The notes below the pieces were generated by a model. That model did not search any database. It was not told the origin of the DNA and saw only the letters and a list, made by a program, of their open reading frames with translations. The translations under genes and the position numbers were made by a program. Of a stretch of 64,000 nucleotides of DNA, positions 11,596 to 31,911 are shown piece after piece. The stretch lies in NCBI RefSeq assembly GCF_027579695.1, contig NC_083578.1, forward strand, positions 1,742,768-1,806,767, in the 5' to 3' direction. The DNA is from Neoarius graeffei. Its lineage: Eukaryota > Chordata > Actinopteri > Siluriformes > Ariidae. Position 1 is the first letter of the stretch; every line of letters starts with the position of its first letter.

Positions 11596-13256
11596 CAGTA
11601 GGTGGGACTGTGTGTGTGTGTTCAGTAGGTGGGACTGTGTGTGTGTTCAGTAGGTGGGACTGTGTGTGTGGTGTTCAGCAGGTCGGACTGTGTGTGTGTG
11701 TTCAGTAGGTGGGACTGTGTGTGTGTTCAGTAGCTGGGACTGTGTGTGTGTTCAGTAGGTGGGACTGTGTGTGTGTTCAGTAGCTGGGACTGTGTGTGTG
11801 TGTTCAGCAGGTCGGACTGTGTGTGTGTTCAGTAGGTGGGACTGTGTGTGTGTGTTCAGTAGGTGGGACTGTGTGTGTGGTATTCAGCAGGTGGGACTGT
11901 GTGTGTGTTCAGCAGGTCGGACTGTGTGTGTGTGTTCAGCAGGTCGGACTGTGTGTGTGTTCAGCAGGTGGGACTGTGTGTGTGGTGTTCAGCAGGTGGG
12001 ACTGTGTGTGTGTGTTCAGTAGGTGGGACTGTGTGTGTGTGTTCAGTAGGTGGGACTGTGTGTGTGGTGTTCAGCAGGTCGGACTGTGTGTGTGTTCAGC
12101 AGGTCGGACTGTGTGTGTGTTCAGCAGGTGGGACTGTGTGTGTGTGTTCAGTAGGTGGGACTGTGTGTGTGTGTTCAGCAGGTGGGACTGTGTGTGTGTT
12201 CAGTAGGTGGGACTGTGTGTGTGTTCAGCAGGTCGGACTGTGTGTGTGTGTTCAGTAGGTGGGACTGTGTGTGTGTGTTCAGTAGGTGGGACTGTGTGTG
12301 TGTGTTCAGCAGGTGGGACTGTGTGTGTGTTCAGTAGGTGGGACTGTGTGTGTGTTCAGCAGGTCGGACTGTGTGTGTGTTCAGCAGGTGGGACTGTGTG
12401 TGTGTTCAGTAGGTGGGACTGTGTGTGTGTTCAGCAGGTCGGACTGTGTGTGTGTTCAGCAGGTCGGACTGTGTGTGTGTTCAGCAGGTGGGACTGTGTG
12501 TGTGTGTTCAGTAGGTGGGACTGTGTGTGTGTGTTCAGCAGGTGGGACTGTGTGTGTGTTCAGTAGGTGGGACTGTGTGTGTGTTCAGCAGGTCGGACTG
12601 TGTGTGTGTGTTCAGTAGGTGGGACTGTGTGTGTGTGTTCAGTAGGTGGGACTGTGTGTGTGTGTTCAGCAGGTGGGACTGTGTGTGTGTTCAGTAGGTG
12701 GGACTGTGTGTGTGTTCAGCAGGTCGGACTGTGTGTGTGTTCAGCAGGTGGGACTGTGTGTGTGTGTTCAGTAGGTGGGACTGTGTGTGTGGTGTTCAGC
12801 AGGTCGGACTGTGTGTGTGTTCAGCAGGTCGGACTGTGTGTGTGGTGTTCAGCAGGTCGGACTGTGTGTGTGTGTTCAGCAGGTGGGACTGTGTGTGTGT
12901 TCAGTAGGTGGGACTGTGTGTGTGGTGTTCAGCGGGTCGGACTGTGTGTGTGTGTTCAGTAGGTGGGACTGTGTGTGTGTGTTCAGCAGGTGGGACTGTG
13001 TGTGTGTTCAGTAGGTGTGACTGTGTGTGTGGTGTTCAGCAGGTCGGACTGTGTGTGTGTGTTCAGTAGGTGGGACTGTGTGTGTGTTCAGTAGGTGGGA
13101 CTGTGTGTGGTGTTCAGCAGGTCGGACTGTGTGTGTGTGTTCAGTAGGTGGGACTGTGTGTGTGTTCAGTAGCTGGGACTGTGTGTGTGTGTTCAGTAGG
13201 TGGGACTGTGTGTGTGTTCAGTAGCTGGGACTGTGTGTGTGTGTTCAGTAGGTGGG

Positions 13257-13287
<31 letters not shown>

Positions 13288-13838
13288 TCAGTAGGTGGGA
13301 CTGTGTGTGTGTGTTCAGTAGGTGGGACTGTGTGTGTGTTCAGTAGGTGGGACTGTGTGTGTGGTGTTCAGCAGGTCGGACTGTGTGTGTGTGTTCAGTA
13401 GGTGGGACTGTGTGTGTGTTCAGTAGCTGGGACTGTGTGTGTGTTCAGTAGGTGGGACTGTGTGTGTGTTCAGTAGCTGGGACTGTGTGTGTGTGTTCAG
13501 TAGGTGGGACTGTGTGTGTGGTGTTCAGCAGGTCGGACTGTGTGTGTGTTCAGCAGGTCGGACTGTGTGTGTGGTGTTCAGCAGGTCGGACTGTGTGTGT
13601 GTGTTCAGTAGGTGGGACTGTGTGTGTGGTGTTCAGCGGGTCGGACTGTGTGTGTGTGTTCAGTAGGTGGGACTGTGTGTGTGTTCAGTAGGTGTGACTG
13701 TGTGTGTGGTGTTCAGCAGGTCGGACTGTGTGTGTGTGGTGTTCAGTAGGTGGGACTGTGTGTGTGTGGTGTTCAGTAGGTGGGACTGTGTGTGTGTGGT
13801 GTTCAGTAGGTGGGACTGTGTGTGTGTGTGTGTGTGTG
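9617..13838. repeat. GT minisatellite with higher-order repeats, 4.2 kb
   Basis: Units of roughly 22-30 bp consist of a (GT)n tract plus the core TTCAGTAGGTGGGACTGTG. Variants recur in ordered series: CAGCAGGTCGG, CAGCAGGTGGG, CAGTAGCTGGG, CAGCGGGTCGG and a rare CAGTAGGTGTG. The order itself repeats: a block near 9840-11250 recurs about 1,985 bp downstream (around 11825-13235), and within each block a ~360-bp segment is duplicated (10170/10530 and 12155/12515). All six-frame openings here are low-complexity by-products. Confidence 0.95.
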
Positions 13839-13878
13839 TATTCCGAGCTTCATTTTCTTTCAGTTAAATGAATATTAT

Positions 13879-14103
13879 ATTTCGATTACGTTCATTGTCT
13901 TATATTAAATATAGTTAGGTTTTTTTTTCTTTTTTATCAGACATCTAGTTTTTGGGTTTGTTTACCTGACATGTTTCGACGTACGACTGTCGTCTTCCTC
14001 AGAGTGTCACCGGATGTTATTGGTGACGCATCTTTTATCAGCTGATGTTTCCGAAGGCGTGGCCTTCCTGTCTGGTTTGACAGGTCGGTCACGCCTTCTT
14101 CTG
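13879..14103 (-). repeat. Terminal direct repeat of the Penelope element (downstream copy)
   Basis: Nearly identical to 16559-16783. The few differences I see include one C/T in the block after the ribozyme-like motif and the terminal bases. The near-identity suggests a fairly recent insertion. Confidence 0.85.
13965..14002 (-). ncRNA. Hammerhead-ribozyme-like motif
   Basis: Read on the minus strand, the segment begins CTGAGGA, continues with a GACG...CGTC stem, then GAAAC and ATGTC. This is the hammerhead core order: CUGANGA, stem II, GAAA, very short stem III, GUC cleavage site. One extra A follows CUGAGGA. Penelope-like elements are known to carry hammerheads with minimal stem III in their terminal repeats. 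Stem I is weak by eye (about four pairs with a bulge), so activity is uncertain. Confidence 0.45.
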
Positions 14104-16575
14104 TCAGTTCGTCCCCTGCAAGATGGCACTCCAGGTATGGGAGAGCGTGTATGCTCCCTCATCTCGGTTGATGGTCCTCGGGCTTCGCTTACGGATCTCC
14201 ATGGCCTCCCTGATCCAGCGCTGATGTTTATTATCTTCTGTGCGGATGACTCTGGCATTCCCCCAGTCCATAATATGATTTTCCCTTTTGCAGTGATCTG
14301 TTATAGCTGACTTATAATTTTCCTGTTGTGCCTTTTCTTTTATTGTTCGGGTTTGTCTTGTAGCTGTCTCCTTTTCGCACTCTTTCTTATGTTCATTTTT
14401 CCTTGTGTTGAAACTCCTTCCTGTCTCCCCAATGTAAGTTTTATTGCATAATTGGCATGGAATCTCATATATGGTGTTGCATCTGTTGTCCGGATGTATT
14501 CTGTCTTTGGGATGAACCAGGATCTGACGGAGTGTTGTGTGTGGTTTGACAGGTGTGTTAATGTTGTGTTTCCTCATTGCTCTTTGAATGCGTTCCGTTA
14601 TTCCTCTGATGTATGGTAATGTCACTACTCCCCTGTGTTCTTGTTTGTTGGTTTGTTTTTTCTCTTTCTTCTGTGTTTTGTTGTTCTTAACCTGTTCCGC
14701 CCCTTTGGATATTGCCCATTGTGGATATTGACATGCCTTCAGTGCATGTTGTATATGTTGTTCCTCCTGTTCTTTGTCCTGTGGATCTGTAATTATTGCT
14801 GTGCGTTCATGTAATGTTCTGACTACTGATATTTTGTGCATTATGGGGTGTTCGGAAGTCCAGTTTAAATATTGGTCGGTGTGTGTGGGTTTTCTGTGTA
14901 CTTTTATTTTGATGTCCCCCTCTTCTGTGTGATTTATTTTTAAGTCCAAAAATGCTATTGACTGCTCCGTTTCTTCTTCATGCGTGAATTTTATATTGCC
15001 GGTATTGTCTATGGTGTTGAGATGGTCGGTGAGTTGTTGAGTGTGTCCCCTCTTCACTTTTTCTAGTATGTCATCCACGTAACGTTTCCAGAGTGTTGGC
15101 CTGTTTTCTGCTGGTATTGTAGTGAGTGCTCTCTGCTCCAGATCCTCCATGAAAAAGCCGCACATGATGGCTGATAGTGGGTCTCCCATGGCAAAACCTT
15201 CCTTCTGTCTGTAAATTGTGTTCCTGAACTGAAAGTATGTGGATGTGGCGATGAATTGAAGGAGCTGAGTGATGTCTTGTGCAGTGAGGTTTGTGCGTTT
15301 CTTGAGCGTCCTGTCTGTTTTTAATTTGTCTTGTACTATCTGTATGGTGGCTTCCGTGGGTGTTCTGGTGAACAGAGATATGACGTCGTGTGATATGAAA
15401 ACTTCGTCTTGCTGCATTTTGATGTTTTTTAGTTCTTCTGCCAGATGTTTTGAGTTTTTGCAGTGTTGGTCTGTGAGTCCTAGTAATGGTTTAATTATTT
15501 CGGTGAGTGCTTTTGATAAGTTGTATGTGACTGAACCAATGCTATCTACTACGGGGCGTAATGGTGTTCCTGGTTTGTGTATCTTTGGTGTTCTGTAAAT
15601 CCTGGGGATGACGTTGGCTGTGGGTACTAAATGATTGTATGCCTGCTTATCTATTTTATTTTCATCGAGTAGTGGTTTGAGTAGTGCTTTAAGTTTCTTT
15701 TTCTTGTCTTCTGTTGGGTCTTTTTTTAATATTTCAAATGTGTTGTCACTGAGTAATTCAATCATTTTCCGTTCATATTCATCAGTGTCCATAATAACTG
15801 TTGTTCTGCCTTTATCTGCTGGGAGGATTGTGATATCTTTATTTTTAGCTAATGTTTTCATGGCTTTGGCTTCCTGTTTGGTGATGTTACTGGGTGGTGG
15901 TTTGGCCGTTTTCAATATACCAGCTATTGCGTTTCTTAGTGCTGCTTTTTGTCCCTGATCCTGTATTTTCTCACATGCTAATTCAGTTGCCAGAATGAAT
16001 TCATCGTGTGGTATATTGTTCGGTGTGACAGCGTAGTTGAGTCCTTTTGCTAATATACTGCGTTCTGCTTGTGAGAGTTTGTACCTTGATATGTTATGAA
16101 TCCATTTTTCGTTGATGTGTGCGTGCTCCGGTTCTGCCTTCTTTTTCTGTGCGATGAGTTTGTCCAGTTTTCGGATTTGTCGGGTTTTTGTCTTGGTGAA
16201 TTCCTGCTCGTGTATGTCTGCCAAGTGTCCGTGTATTGCTAATTCCATTTCCTTGTTCTGGGGAAACCGGCGTTTGAAAGTTTCCGTCTCCCTGTGTAGT
16301 TCGCTGTTGATGTTATTTAATTTGTCAGTTGTGCACCGTATCCGTTCTTTTACCAGAGTCATCCGCACTTTCCTGATCATCTTTTCCGCGTTTCTGGTTG
16401 GAATCGGGTTCTTGATGTTCAGGCTGGCCGGTACGACTTCCTCATCCCGGCAGCGCAGATTGACTCTCAGGTGATTCCTGTAGCGTGCCCGTTTCCGTGT
16501 CAATCGCTCTAGGCGGCGAAACTCCTTGATGCTTTCGTCTCTGTAACTTATTCTTAATATTTCGATTACGTTCAT
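14104..16575 (-). CDS. Penelope-like reverse transcriptase with GIY-YIG endonuclease, 823 aa
   Basis: Uninterrupted frame; the start Met at 16575 lies inside the upstream terminal repeat. The N-terminal ~230 residues are basic and probably coiled-coil. The RT core follows: ITILPADKGRTTVIMD (~245-260), RIYRTPKIHKPGTPLRPVV (~325-345), ISHDVISLFTRTP (~395), GFAMGDPLSAIM (~470) and the catalytic RYVDDIL (~505), then FLDLKI and HRKPTHTDQYLNW. The C terminus holds the GIY-YIG nuclease: YEIPCQLCNKTYIGETGRSF (~690-710), with a CxxC just ahead of the YIGETGR segment, and Arg/His/Glu residues in the following helix (TRKNEHKKE). RT and nuclease together define Penelope-like elements, which integrate by target-primed reverse transcription. 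All key residues are present, so the protein could be active. Confidence 0.93.
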   Translation of the reverse strand: MNVIEILRISYRDESIKEFRRLERLTRKRARYRNHLRVNLRCRDEEVVPASLNIKNPIPTRNAEKMIRKVRMTLVKERIRCTTDKLNNINSELHRETETFKRRFPQNKEMELAIHGHLADIHEQEFTKTKTRQIRKLDKLIAQKKKAEPEHAHINEKWIHNISRYKLSQAERSILAKGLNYAVTPNNIPHDEFILATELACEKIQDQGQKAALRNAIAGILKTAKPPPSNITKQEAKAMKTLAKNKDITILPADKGRTTVIMDTDEYERKMIELLSDNTFEILKKDPTEDKKKKLKALLKPLLDENKIDKQAYNHLVPTANVIPRIYRTPKIHKPGTPLRPVVDSIGSVTYNLSKALTEIIKPLLGLTDQHCKNSKHLAEELKNIKMQQDEVFISHDVISLFTRTPTEATIQIVQDKLKTDRTLKKRTNLTAQDITQLLQFIATSTYFQFRNTIYRQKEGFAMGDPLSAIMCGFFMEDLEQRALTTIPAENRPTLWKRYVDDILEKVKRGHTQQLTDHLNTIDNTGNIKFTHEEETEQSIAFLDLKINHTEEGDIKIKVHRKPTHTDQYLNWTSEHPIMHKISVVRTLHERTAIITDPQDKEQEEQHIQHALKACQYPQWAISKGAEQVKNNKTQKKEKKQTNKQEHRGVVTLPYIRGITERIQRAMRKHNINTPVKPHTTLRQILVHPKDRIHPDNRCNTIYEIPCQLCNKTYIGETGRSFNTRKNEHKKECEKETATRQTRTIKEKAQQENYKSAITDHCKRENHIMDWGNARVIRTEDNKHQRWIREAMEIRKRSPRTINRDEGAYTLSHTWSAILQGTN

Positions 16576-16783
16576 TGTCTTATATTAAATATAGTTAGGT
16601 TTTTTTTTCTTTTTTATCAGACATCTAGTTTTTGGGTTTGTTTACCTGACATGTTTCGACGTACGACTGTCGTCTTCCTCAGAGTGTCACCGGATGTTAT
16701 TGGTGACGCATCTTTTATCAGCTGATGTTTCTGAAGGCGTGGCCTTCCTGTCTGGTTTGACAGGTCGGTCACGCCTTCTACTG
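16559..16783 (-). repeat. Terminal direct repeat of the Penelope element (upstream copy)
   Basis: Matches 13879-14103 at an offset of 2,680 bp. It contains the start codon of the RT gene and a second hammerhead-like motif at 16645-16682. Confidence 0.85.
16645..16682 (-). ncRNA. Second hammerhead-ribozyme-like motif
   Basis: Identical to the motif at 13965-14002, on the minus strand in the upstream terminal repeat. Tandem or paired motifs would allow the dimeric hammerhead form proposed for short-stem-III versions. Confidence 0.45.
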
Positions 16784-16786
16784 TCT

Positions 16787-16920
16787 GAAACATCAGCTGA
16801 TAAAAGATGCGTCACCAATAACATCCGGTGACACTCTGAGGAAGACGACAGTCGTACGTCGAAACATGTCAGGTAAACAAACCCAAAAACTAGATGTCTG
16901 ATAAAAAAGAAAAAAAAAAC
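16787..16920 (+). repeat. Inverted partial copy of the Penelope terminal repeat
   Basis: Reverse complement of about 16598-16731; together the two can form a long stem with a ~55-bp loop. It carries a third hammerhead-like motif on the plus strand at 16836-16873. This inverted tail is a known structural habit of Penelope-like insertions. Confidence 0.85.
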
Positions 16921-17033
16921 TAAATGAATATTATGATGTTTATTCCACTCTGAAATGAACACCAACACTGTTTAACCCTTACAGTATCTATTTAACATCA
17001 GTGTTTATTTATTCCTGAGTGTTTAACATCACA

Positions 17034-17522
17034 GTGATTTATACAGACATCATGTGACAGGACATGTGACACTTTGATCACACATAGGTGGATTTTAATC
17101 AACTAATTATGTGACTTCTCTCATCTCATTATCTGTAGCCGCTTTATCCTTCTACAGGGTCGCAGGCGAGCTGGAGCCTATCCCAGCTGACTACGGGCGA
17201 GAGGCGGGGTTCAGCCTGGACAAGTCGCCAGGTCATCACAGGGCTATTATGTGACTTATGAAGTGAATTGTTTGGAGCGGCTCTTATTTAAGGGTTTCAT
17301 ATGAAAGGGGGTGAATACTTGTGCACACTCCAGACTTCTGGTTTTTTTCATCTTAATTATTGTTTGTTTCACAATTTAAAAAAAATATTGCACCTTTAAG
17401 TGGTCGGCATGTTGTGTAAACAAATGTTGCTAATCCTCCAAAAATCCAGCATTTAATTCCAGCTTGTAATGTGACAAAACAGGACAAACACCACAGGGGG
17501 TGAATACTTTTGCAAGACATTG
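17034..17522 (-). mobile_element. Tc1-like element end fragment, split by a SINE
   Basis: About 330 bp of the end of a Tc1-like element, ending TGAATACTTTTGCAAGACAT next to TA. The same sequence forms the right end of the Tc1 copy at 29696-32425. No transposase coding part is present. A tail-only SINE (17118-17245) interrupts it. Confidence 0.75.
17118..17245 (-). mobile_element. Tail-only copy of the V-type SINE
   Basis: Contains only the 3' part of the tRNA-derived SINE that is complete at 57913-58309. It is flanked by a perfect 12-bp duplication ATTATGTGACTT (17106-17117 and 17246-17257). Its 5' boundary falls at GCCCTGTGATGACC, as in three other short copies in this window. Confidence 0.85.
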
Positions 17523-18115
17523 TATTTCTTAAAAAGCAGCTCACATACAAAAGTGCTGTAATTCCTACACTGTTCACCTGGTTTGGATGTAAATTCCCTC
17601 AAATTAAAGCTAAAAGCTGCACTTTTGTTTAATTTTAACTCCTTTATAATGTATTAGAGAAGTGAAATAATAATAATAATAATTTTGGACCTCAGTGTAT
17701 TTCATAATAAATATTCATCACATGTCAGGGATCAAGTTCAAACTTTGTTTTTTGGTTAATGTTGATTGTAATTAATGTTATGTGTAGATTAGTGTCAGTT
17801 GTACAGGACAGTAAACAAATGAGCACACAAATGACCCAGATGCTGATAATTACACCTCTGACTGGCTTTAATTACGGTCTGGACATAATTACAGCCCTAA
17901 TAACAGCTAGTTCACATCGTCACGTCTCACACCCTGAGCATCTACACCTCCTCCTCCACTTGGAGTTCCTTTGGGAGTTAGTTTAGTTTTAAACGTTAAG
18001 ACAGACAGACCCCCCACAATCAGGTAACATTTTAAAATGTTCTTTTAATTGTGTTATGATGATCAAAAATAATGTAATAACTATTAATTTCTGTGCTGTG
18101 TGTGTGAAAAGGACC
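17523..18115 (+). promoter_or_regulatory. Region upstream of ggt1; possible non-coding 5' exon
   Basis: About 590 bp of AT-rich sequence between the Tc1 fragment and the ggt1 start codon. CCCCACAATCAG followed by GTAACA at 18024 could be the donor of a 5' untranslated exon, with an acceptor AAAAG just before the GACCATG start context at 18112. I see no clear TATA box at a convincing distance. Weak prediction. Confidence 0.25.
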
Positions 18116-28553
<10,438 letters not shown>

Positions 28554-28559
28554 AATAAA
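28554..28559 (+). promoter_or_regulatory. AATAAA immediately after the ggt1 stop codon
   Basis: The TGA stop (28551-28553) is followed directly by AATAAA. Cleavage would normally fall 10-30 bases on, which is where the antisense LINE begins (about 28564). If used, the 3' UTR would be only a few tens of bases. Confidence 0.45.
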
Positions 28560-29806
28560 CTTTAACAATCACCTTCTTGTTGTTCTTCTTTTGGCTGTTC
28601 CCATTAGGGGTTGCCACATTGGATAATGTCCCTCAAATTCCTCCTGTCCTCCGTATCTTCTGTCACACCAACCGTCCTCATGTCTTCCTTTACCACATCC
28701 ATAAATCTCATCTTTGCTCTTCCTCTTTTCCTTCTACATGCAGCTCCATCTCCAGCATTCTTTTCCCAATATACCCGGAATCTCTTCTCTGTACGTGTCC
28801 AAACAATCTCAGTCTCACCTCTCTGACTTTGCCTCCAAGCCATCCTATATATGCTGTCCCTCTAATACACTTGTTTCTAATCCTCTCCAACTTTGTCACT
28901 CCCAATGAAAATCTCCACATCTTCAACTCCTACTACCTCCAGTTCAGCCTCCTGTCATTTTCAGTGCCACTTTCTCCAAACCATACAACACTGCTGCTCT
29001 TACTACTGTCTTGTACATTTTCCCTTTCACTCTTGCTGGCAACCTTCTGTCACAAATCACTCCTAACACTCTGCTCCATCCACTCCAACCTGCTTGCACT
29101 CTCTTCTTCACTTCTCTTCTGCACTCACCATTATTTTGTCCAGTTGGCCCAAGATATTTGAACTCCTCTGCTCTGACCACCTCTATTCCTTGTAGCTGTA
29201 CCATTCCACTATCCTCACTCTCATTCACACACGTACTCCATCTTGCTCTGACTGACTTTCATTCCCTTTCTTTCTAGTGCATACCTCCAGGTCTCTACAT
29301 TTTCTTCCACGTGCCCCCTGTTCTCACTACAGATCACAATATCCTCTGCAAACATTGTCCATGGGGCCTCGTGCCTGATGTCGTCTGTCAACCTGTCCGT
29401 TACCATTGCAAACAAGAAAGGGTTTAGGGCCAAGCCCTGGTGCAATCCAACATCCACCTTAAATGCCTTCATCATTCCCACTGCACATCTCACTGCTGTC
29501 ACACTGTCATACATATCCTGCACCAATCTCACATACTTCTCTGCCAATCCTAATTTCCTTATGCAGTACCACAATTCCTCTCTTGGCACCCGGTCATATG
29601 CCTTCTCTAAATCCACAAACACAAAATGCAGCTGCTTCTGGCCTTCTCTATACTTCTTCAACATTCTCAAAGCAAATATTGCATACAGTGTCTTGCAAAA
29701 GTATTCATCTCCCTTGGTGTTTGTCCTGTTTTGTTGCATTACAATCGAGAATTAAAATGGATTTTTGGGGGGTTGGCACCATTTGATTTATACAACGTGC
29801 ACTACT

Positions 29807-30185
29807 TCTCATCTCATCTCATTATCTCTAGCCGCTTTATCCTGTTCTACAGGGTCGCAGGCGAGCTGGAGCCGATCCCAGCTGACTACGGGTGAAAGGC
29901 GGGGTTCACCCTGGACAAGTCGCCAGGTCATCACAGGGCTGACACATAGACACAGACAACCATTCACACTCACATTCACACCTACGCTCAATTTAGAGTC
30001 ACCAGTTAACCTAACCTGCATGTCTTTGGACTGTGGGGGAAACCGGAGCACCCGGAGGAAACCCACGCGGACACGGGGAGAACATGCAAACTCCACACAG
30101 AAAGGCCCTCGCTGGCCTCGGGGCTCGAACCCGGACCTTCTTGCTGTGAGGCGACAGCGCTAACCACTACACCACCGTGCCGCCG
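29807..30185 (-). mobile_element. Complete V-type SINE nested in Tc1
   Basis: Full-length antisense copy with tRNA-like head, conserved central core (GGAGCACCCGGAGGAAACCC) and tail. Flanked by a perfect 10-bp duplication GTGCACTACT (29797-29806 and 30186-30195). Confidence 0.95.
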
Positions 30186-30294
30186 TGCACTACTTTAAAG
30201 GTGAAAATTTGTTTTATTGTGTCACAAACAATAAGTTGGGGGGGGAACAAAAATGTAGTGTGCGCATAGGTATCTCCCCCCCACCCAAAAAAAG

Positions 30295-30681
30295 TCAATA
30301 CTTTGTAGAGTCACCTTTTAGTGCAATTCCAGCTGCAAGTCTCTTCGGGTGTGTCTCTATTAGCTTAGCACATCTAGCCACTGGGATTTTTGCCCATTCC
30401 TCAAGGCAAAACTGCTCCAACTCCTTCAAGTTAGATGGGTTGCGTTGGTGTACAGTAATCTTCAAGTTATGCCACAGATTTTCAATTGGATTGAGGTCTG
30501 GGCTTTGATTAGGCCATTCCAAGACATTTAAATGTTTCTTTTTAAACCACTTCAGTGTAGCTTTAGCAGGATGTTTAGGGTCATTGTCCTGCTGAAAGGT
30601 GAACCTTCGTCCCAGTCTCAAACCTCTGGCCGACTCAAACAGGTTTTCCTCCAGAATTGCCCTGTATTTAGTGCCATCCAT
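30295..30681 (-). pseudogene. Tc1 transposase C-terminal fragment
   Basis: Encodes the second half of the catalytic domain: [20 protein letters not shown] with the second catalytic Asp, then [19 protein letters not shown] with the third acidic residue, then a basic tail. The N-terminal part of the gene is in another frame and is interrupted by the MITE, so no functional transposase can be made. Confidence 0.9.
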
Positions 30682-30994
30682 CTTTCCTTCAGTCCTGACC
30701 AGCTTTCCTGTCCCTGCAGATTAAAAAAAACATCCCCACAGTATGATGCTGCCATCATCATGCTTCACTGTAGGAATGGTGTTCTCAGGGTGTTGGGTTT
30801 GTGACACACATGGCGTTTCCCATGATGGCCAAAAAGATCAATTTTAGTCTCGTTTGACTAGAGAATTTTCTTCCATGTGTTTGGGGAGTCTGCCACATGC
30901 TGTTGGGCAAACTCCAGATGTTTTTTTTTCTTAAGCAATGGCTTTTTTCTGGCCATGCTTCCATAAAGCCCCGCCCACTCTGTGGAGTGTACAG

Positions 30995-31724
30995 TAGGGT
31001 TATGACTGTGAAAGTGTTTTCAAAATTTCTACTTTCCTGATGTTGCATTTGGTGAACTTTTACTCATATATTACTTTTTTGAAGTTATTAACCCCGCCGA
31101 CAGTAGTCGGAGGGGTTATTATTTTCACCTGCGTCAGTCTGTGTGTGTGTGTATCTGTCTGTCTGTCTGTCTGTCTGTCTGTGTGTCTGCAAGATATCTC
31201 AAGAACCAATGGATCGATTTGGACCAAATTTTGTACGTGTTGCCAATCACCCAGGAAGGAAACCATTAAATTTTGGAGGTCAAAGGTCAAAGGTCAAGGT
31301 CATGGCAGAACTTCGAAATTTTCGCCCAATGTATTTTAATAGGGAAAAGGCGGGGTTTGCACTCGTTAGAGTGTCCCTGTCTAGTTTTTATTGGGTCATG
31401 CAAAAACCTCCCGCACCCAACATCACCTCACTTTTGATAAATACATGTATATAATTGCAATTATAATTATTATTACAACAATTGTTAAGCAATTTATTGT
31501 TATATAAAATTACTTTACACATCTTTCAATGAATTTATTTTATAATCATGATTTATTTATTTAATATACATGTATTTATCAAAAGTGAGGTGATGTTGGG
31601 TGCGGGAGGTTTTTGCATGACCCAATAAAAATAACTTCAAATAAGTAATATATGAGTAAAAGTTCACCAAATGCAACATCAGGAAAGTAGAAATTTTGAA
31701 AACACTTTCACAGTCATAACTCTA
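30995..31724. mobile_element. Foldback hAT-type MITE nested in Tc1
   Basis: Arms are inverted over more than 150 bp: TAGGGTTATGACTGTGAAAG at the left and, reversed, TAGAGTTATGACTGTGAAAG at the right; inner arms at about 31390-31443 and 31568-31628 also pair. Flanks GTGTACAG (30987-30994) and GTGTACGG (31725-31732) form an 8-bp duplication with one mismatch, fitting hAT. The left arm has been split by another repeat (31090-31386). Confidence 0.7.
31090..31386 (+). repeat. Interspersed repeat inside the MITE arm
   Basis: Starts AACCCCGCCGACAGTAGTCG and ends near GTGTCCCTGTCTAG, with a (TCTG)n tract after the start. It breaks the otherwise continuous arm (GAAGTTATT on one side, ATTGGGTCAT on the other). 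It is the youngest layer of this nest. The family is not identified by name. Confidence 0.6.
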
Positions 31725-31732
31725 GTGTACGG

Positions 31733-31911
31733 CTTAAAGTGGTCCTATGCACAGATACTCCCATCTCCGCTGTGGACCTTTGCAGCTCCTTCAGTGTTAT
31801 CTTTGGTGTTTTTGTTGCGTCTCTGATTAATGCCCTCCTTGCCCTGTCTGAGAGTTTTGGTTGGTGGGGCCTTCTCTTGTCAGGTTTGTAGTGGTGCCAT
31901 ATTCTTTCCAC
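31733..31911 (-). pseudogene. Tc1 transposase N-terminal helix-turn-helix fragment
   Basis: Reads ERIWHHYKPDKRRPHQPKLS, then ITLKELQRSTAEMGVSVHRTT, the paired-like DNA-binding domain of Tc1 transposases. The frame runs into the MITE at the left. Confidence 0.8.

Larger units (their letters stand above)
13879..16920 (-). mobile_element. Penelope-like retroelement, apparently complete
   Basis: A full-length reverse transcriptase/GIY-YIG gene is bounded by 225-bp direct repeats (13879-14103 and 16559-16783), followed at the right by an inverted partial copy of the same repeat (16787-16920). A 14-bp target duplication TAAATGAATATTAT flanks the whole structure (13865-13878 and 16921-16934). Direct terminal repeats plus an inverted fragment are typical of Penelope-like elements. 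The insertion lies between the large minisatellite and the ggt1 gene, about 1.2 kb upstream of the ggt1 start codon. Confidence 0.9.

Noticed and set aside
9620-13867. Many overlapping Cys/Val-rich open frames (CVCVFSRWDC-type)
   Set aside because: They are translations of the GT minisatellite in several frames at once; repeat periodicity keeps them open. Not genes.
14104-16575. GIY-YIG protein as a homing endonuclease or host gene
   Set aside because: It is fused to an RT with Penelope motifs and bounded by element repeats and a TSD.
18056-18115. Upstream Met at 18056 as the ggt1 start
   Set aside because: In frame, but the 20 extra residues are hydrophobic and unlike GGT N termini; MKKYG at 18116 aligns with human MKKKL.
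28577-29161. Plus-strand frame of 194 codons rich in Ser/Leu/Pro
   Set aside because: It is the antisense shadow of the RTE-like LINE C-terminal region.
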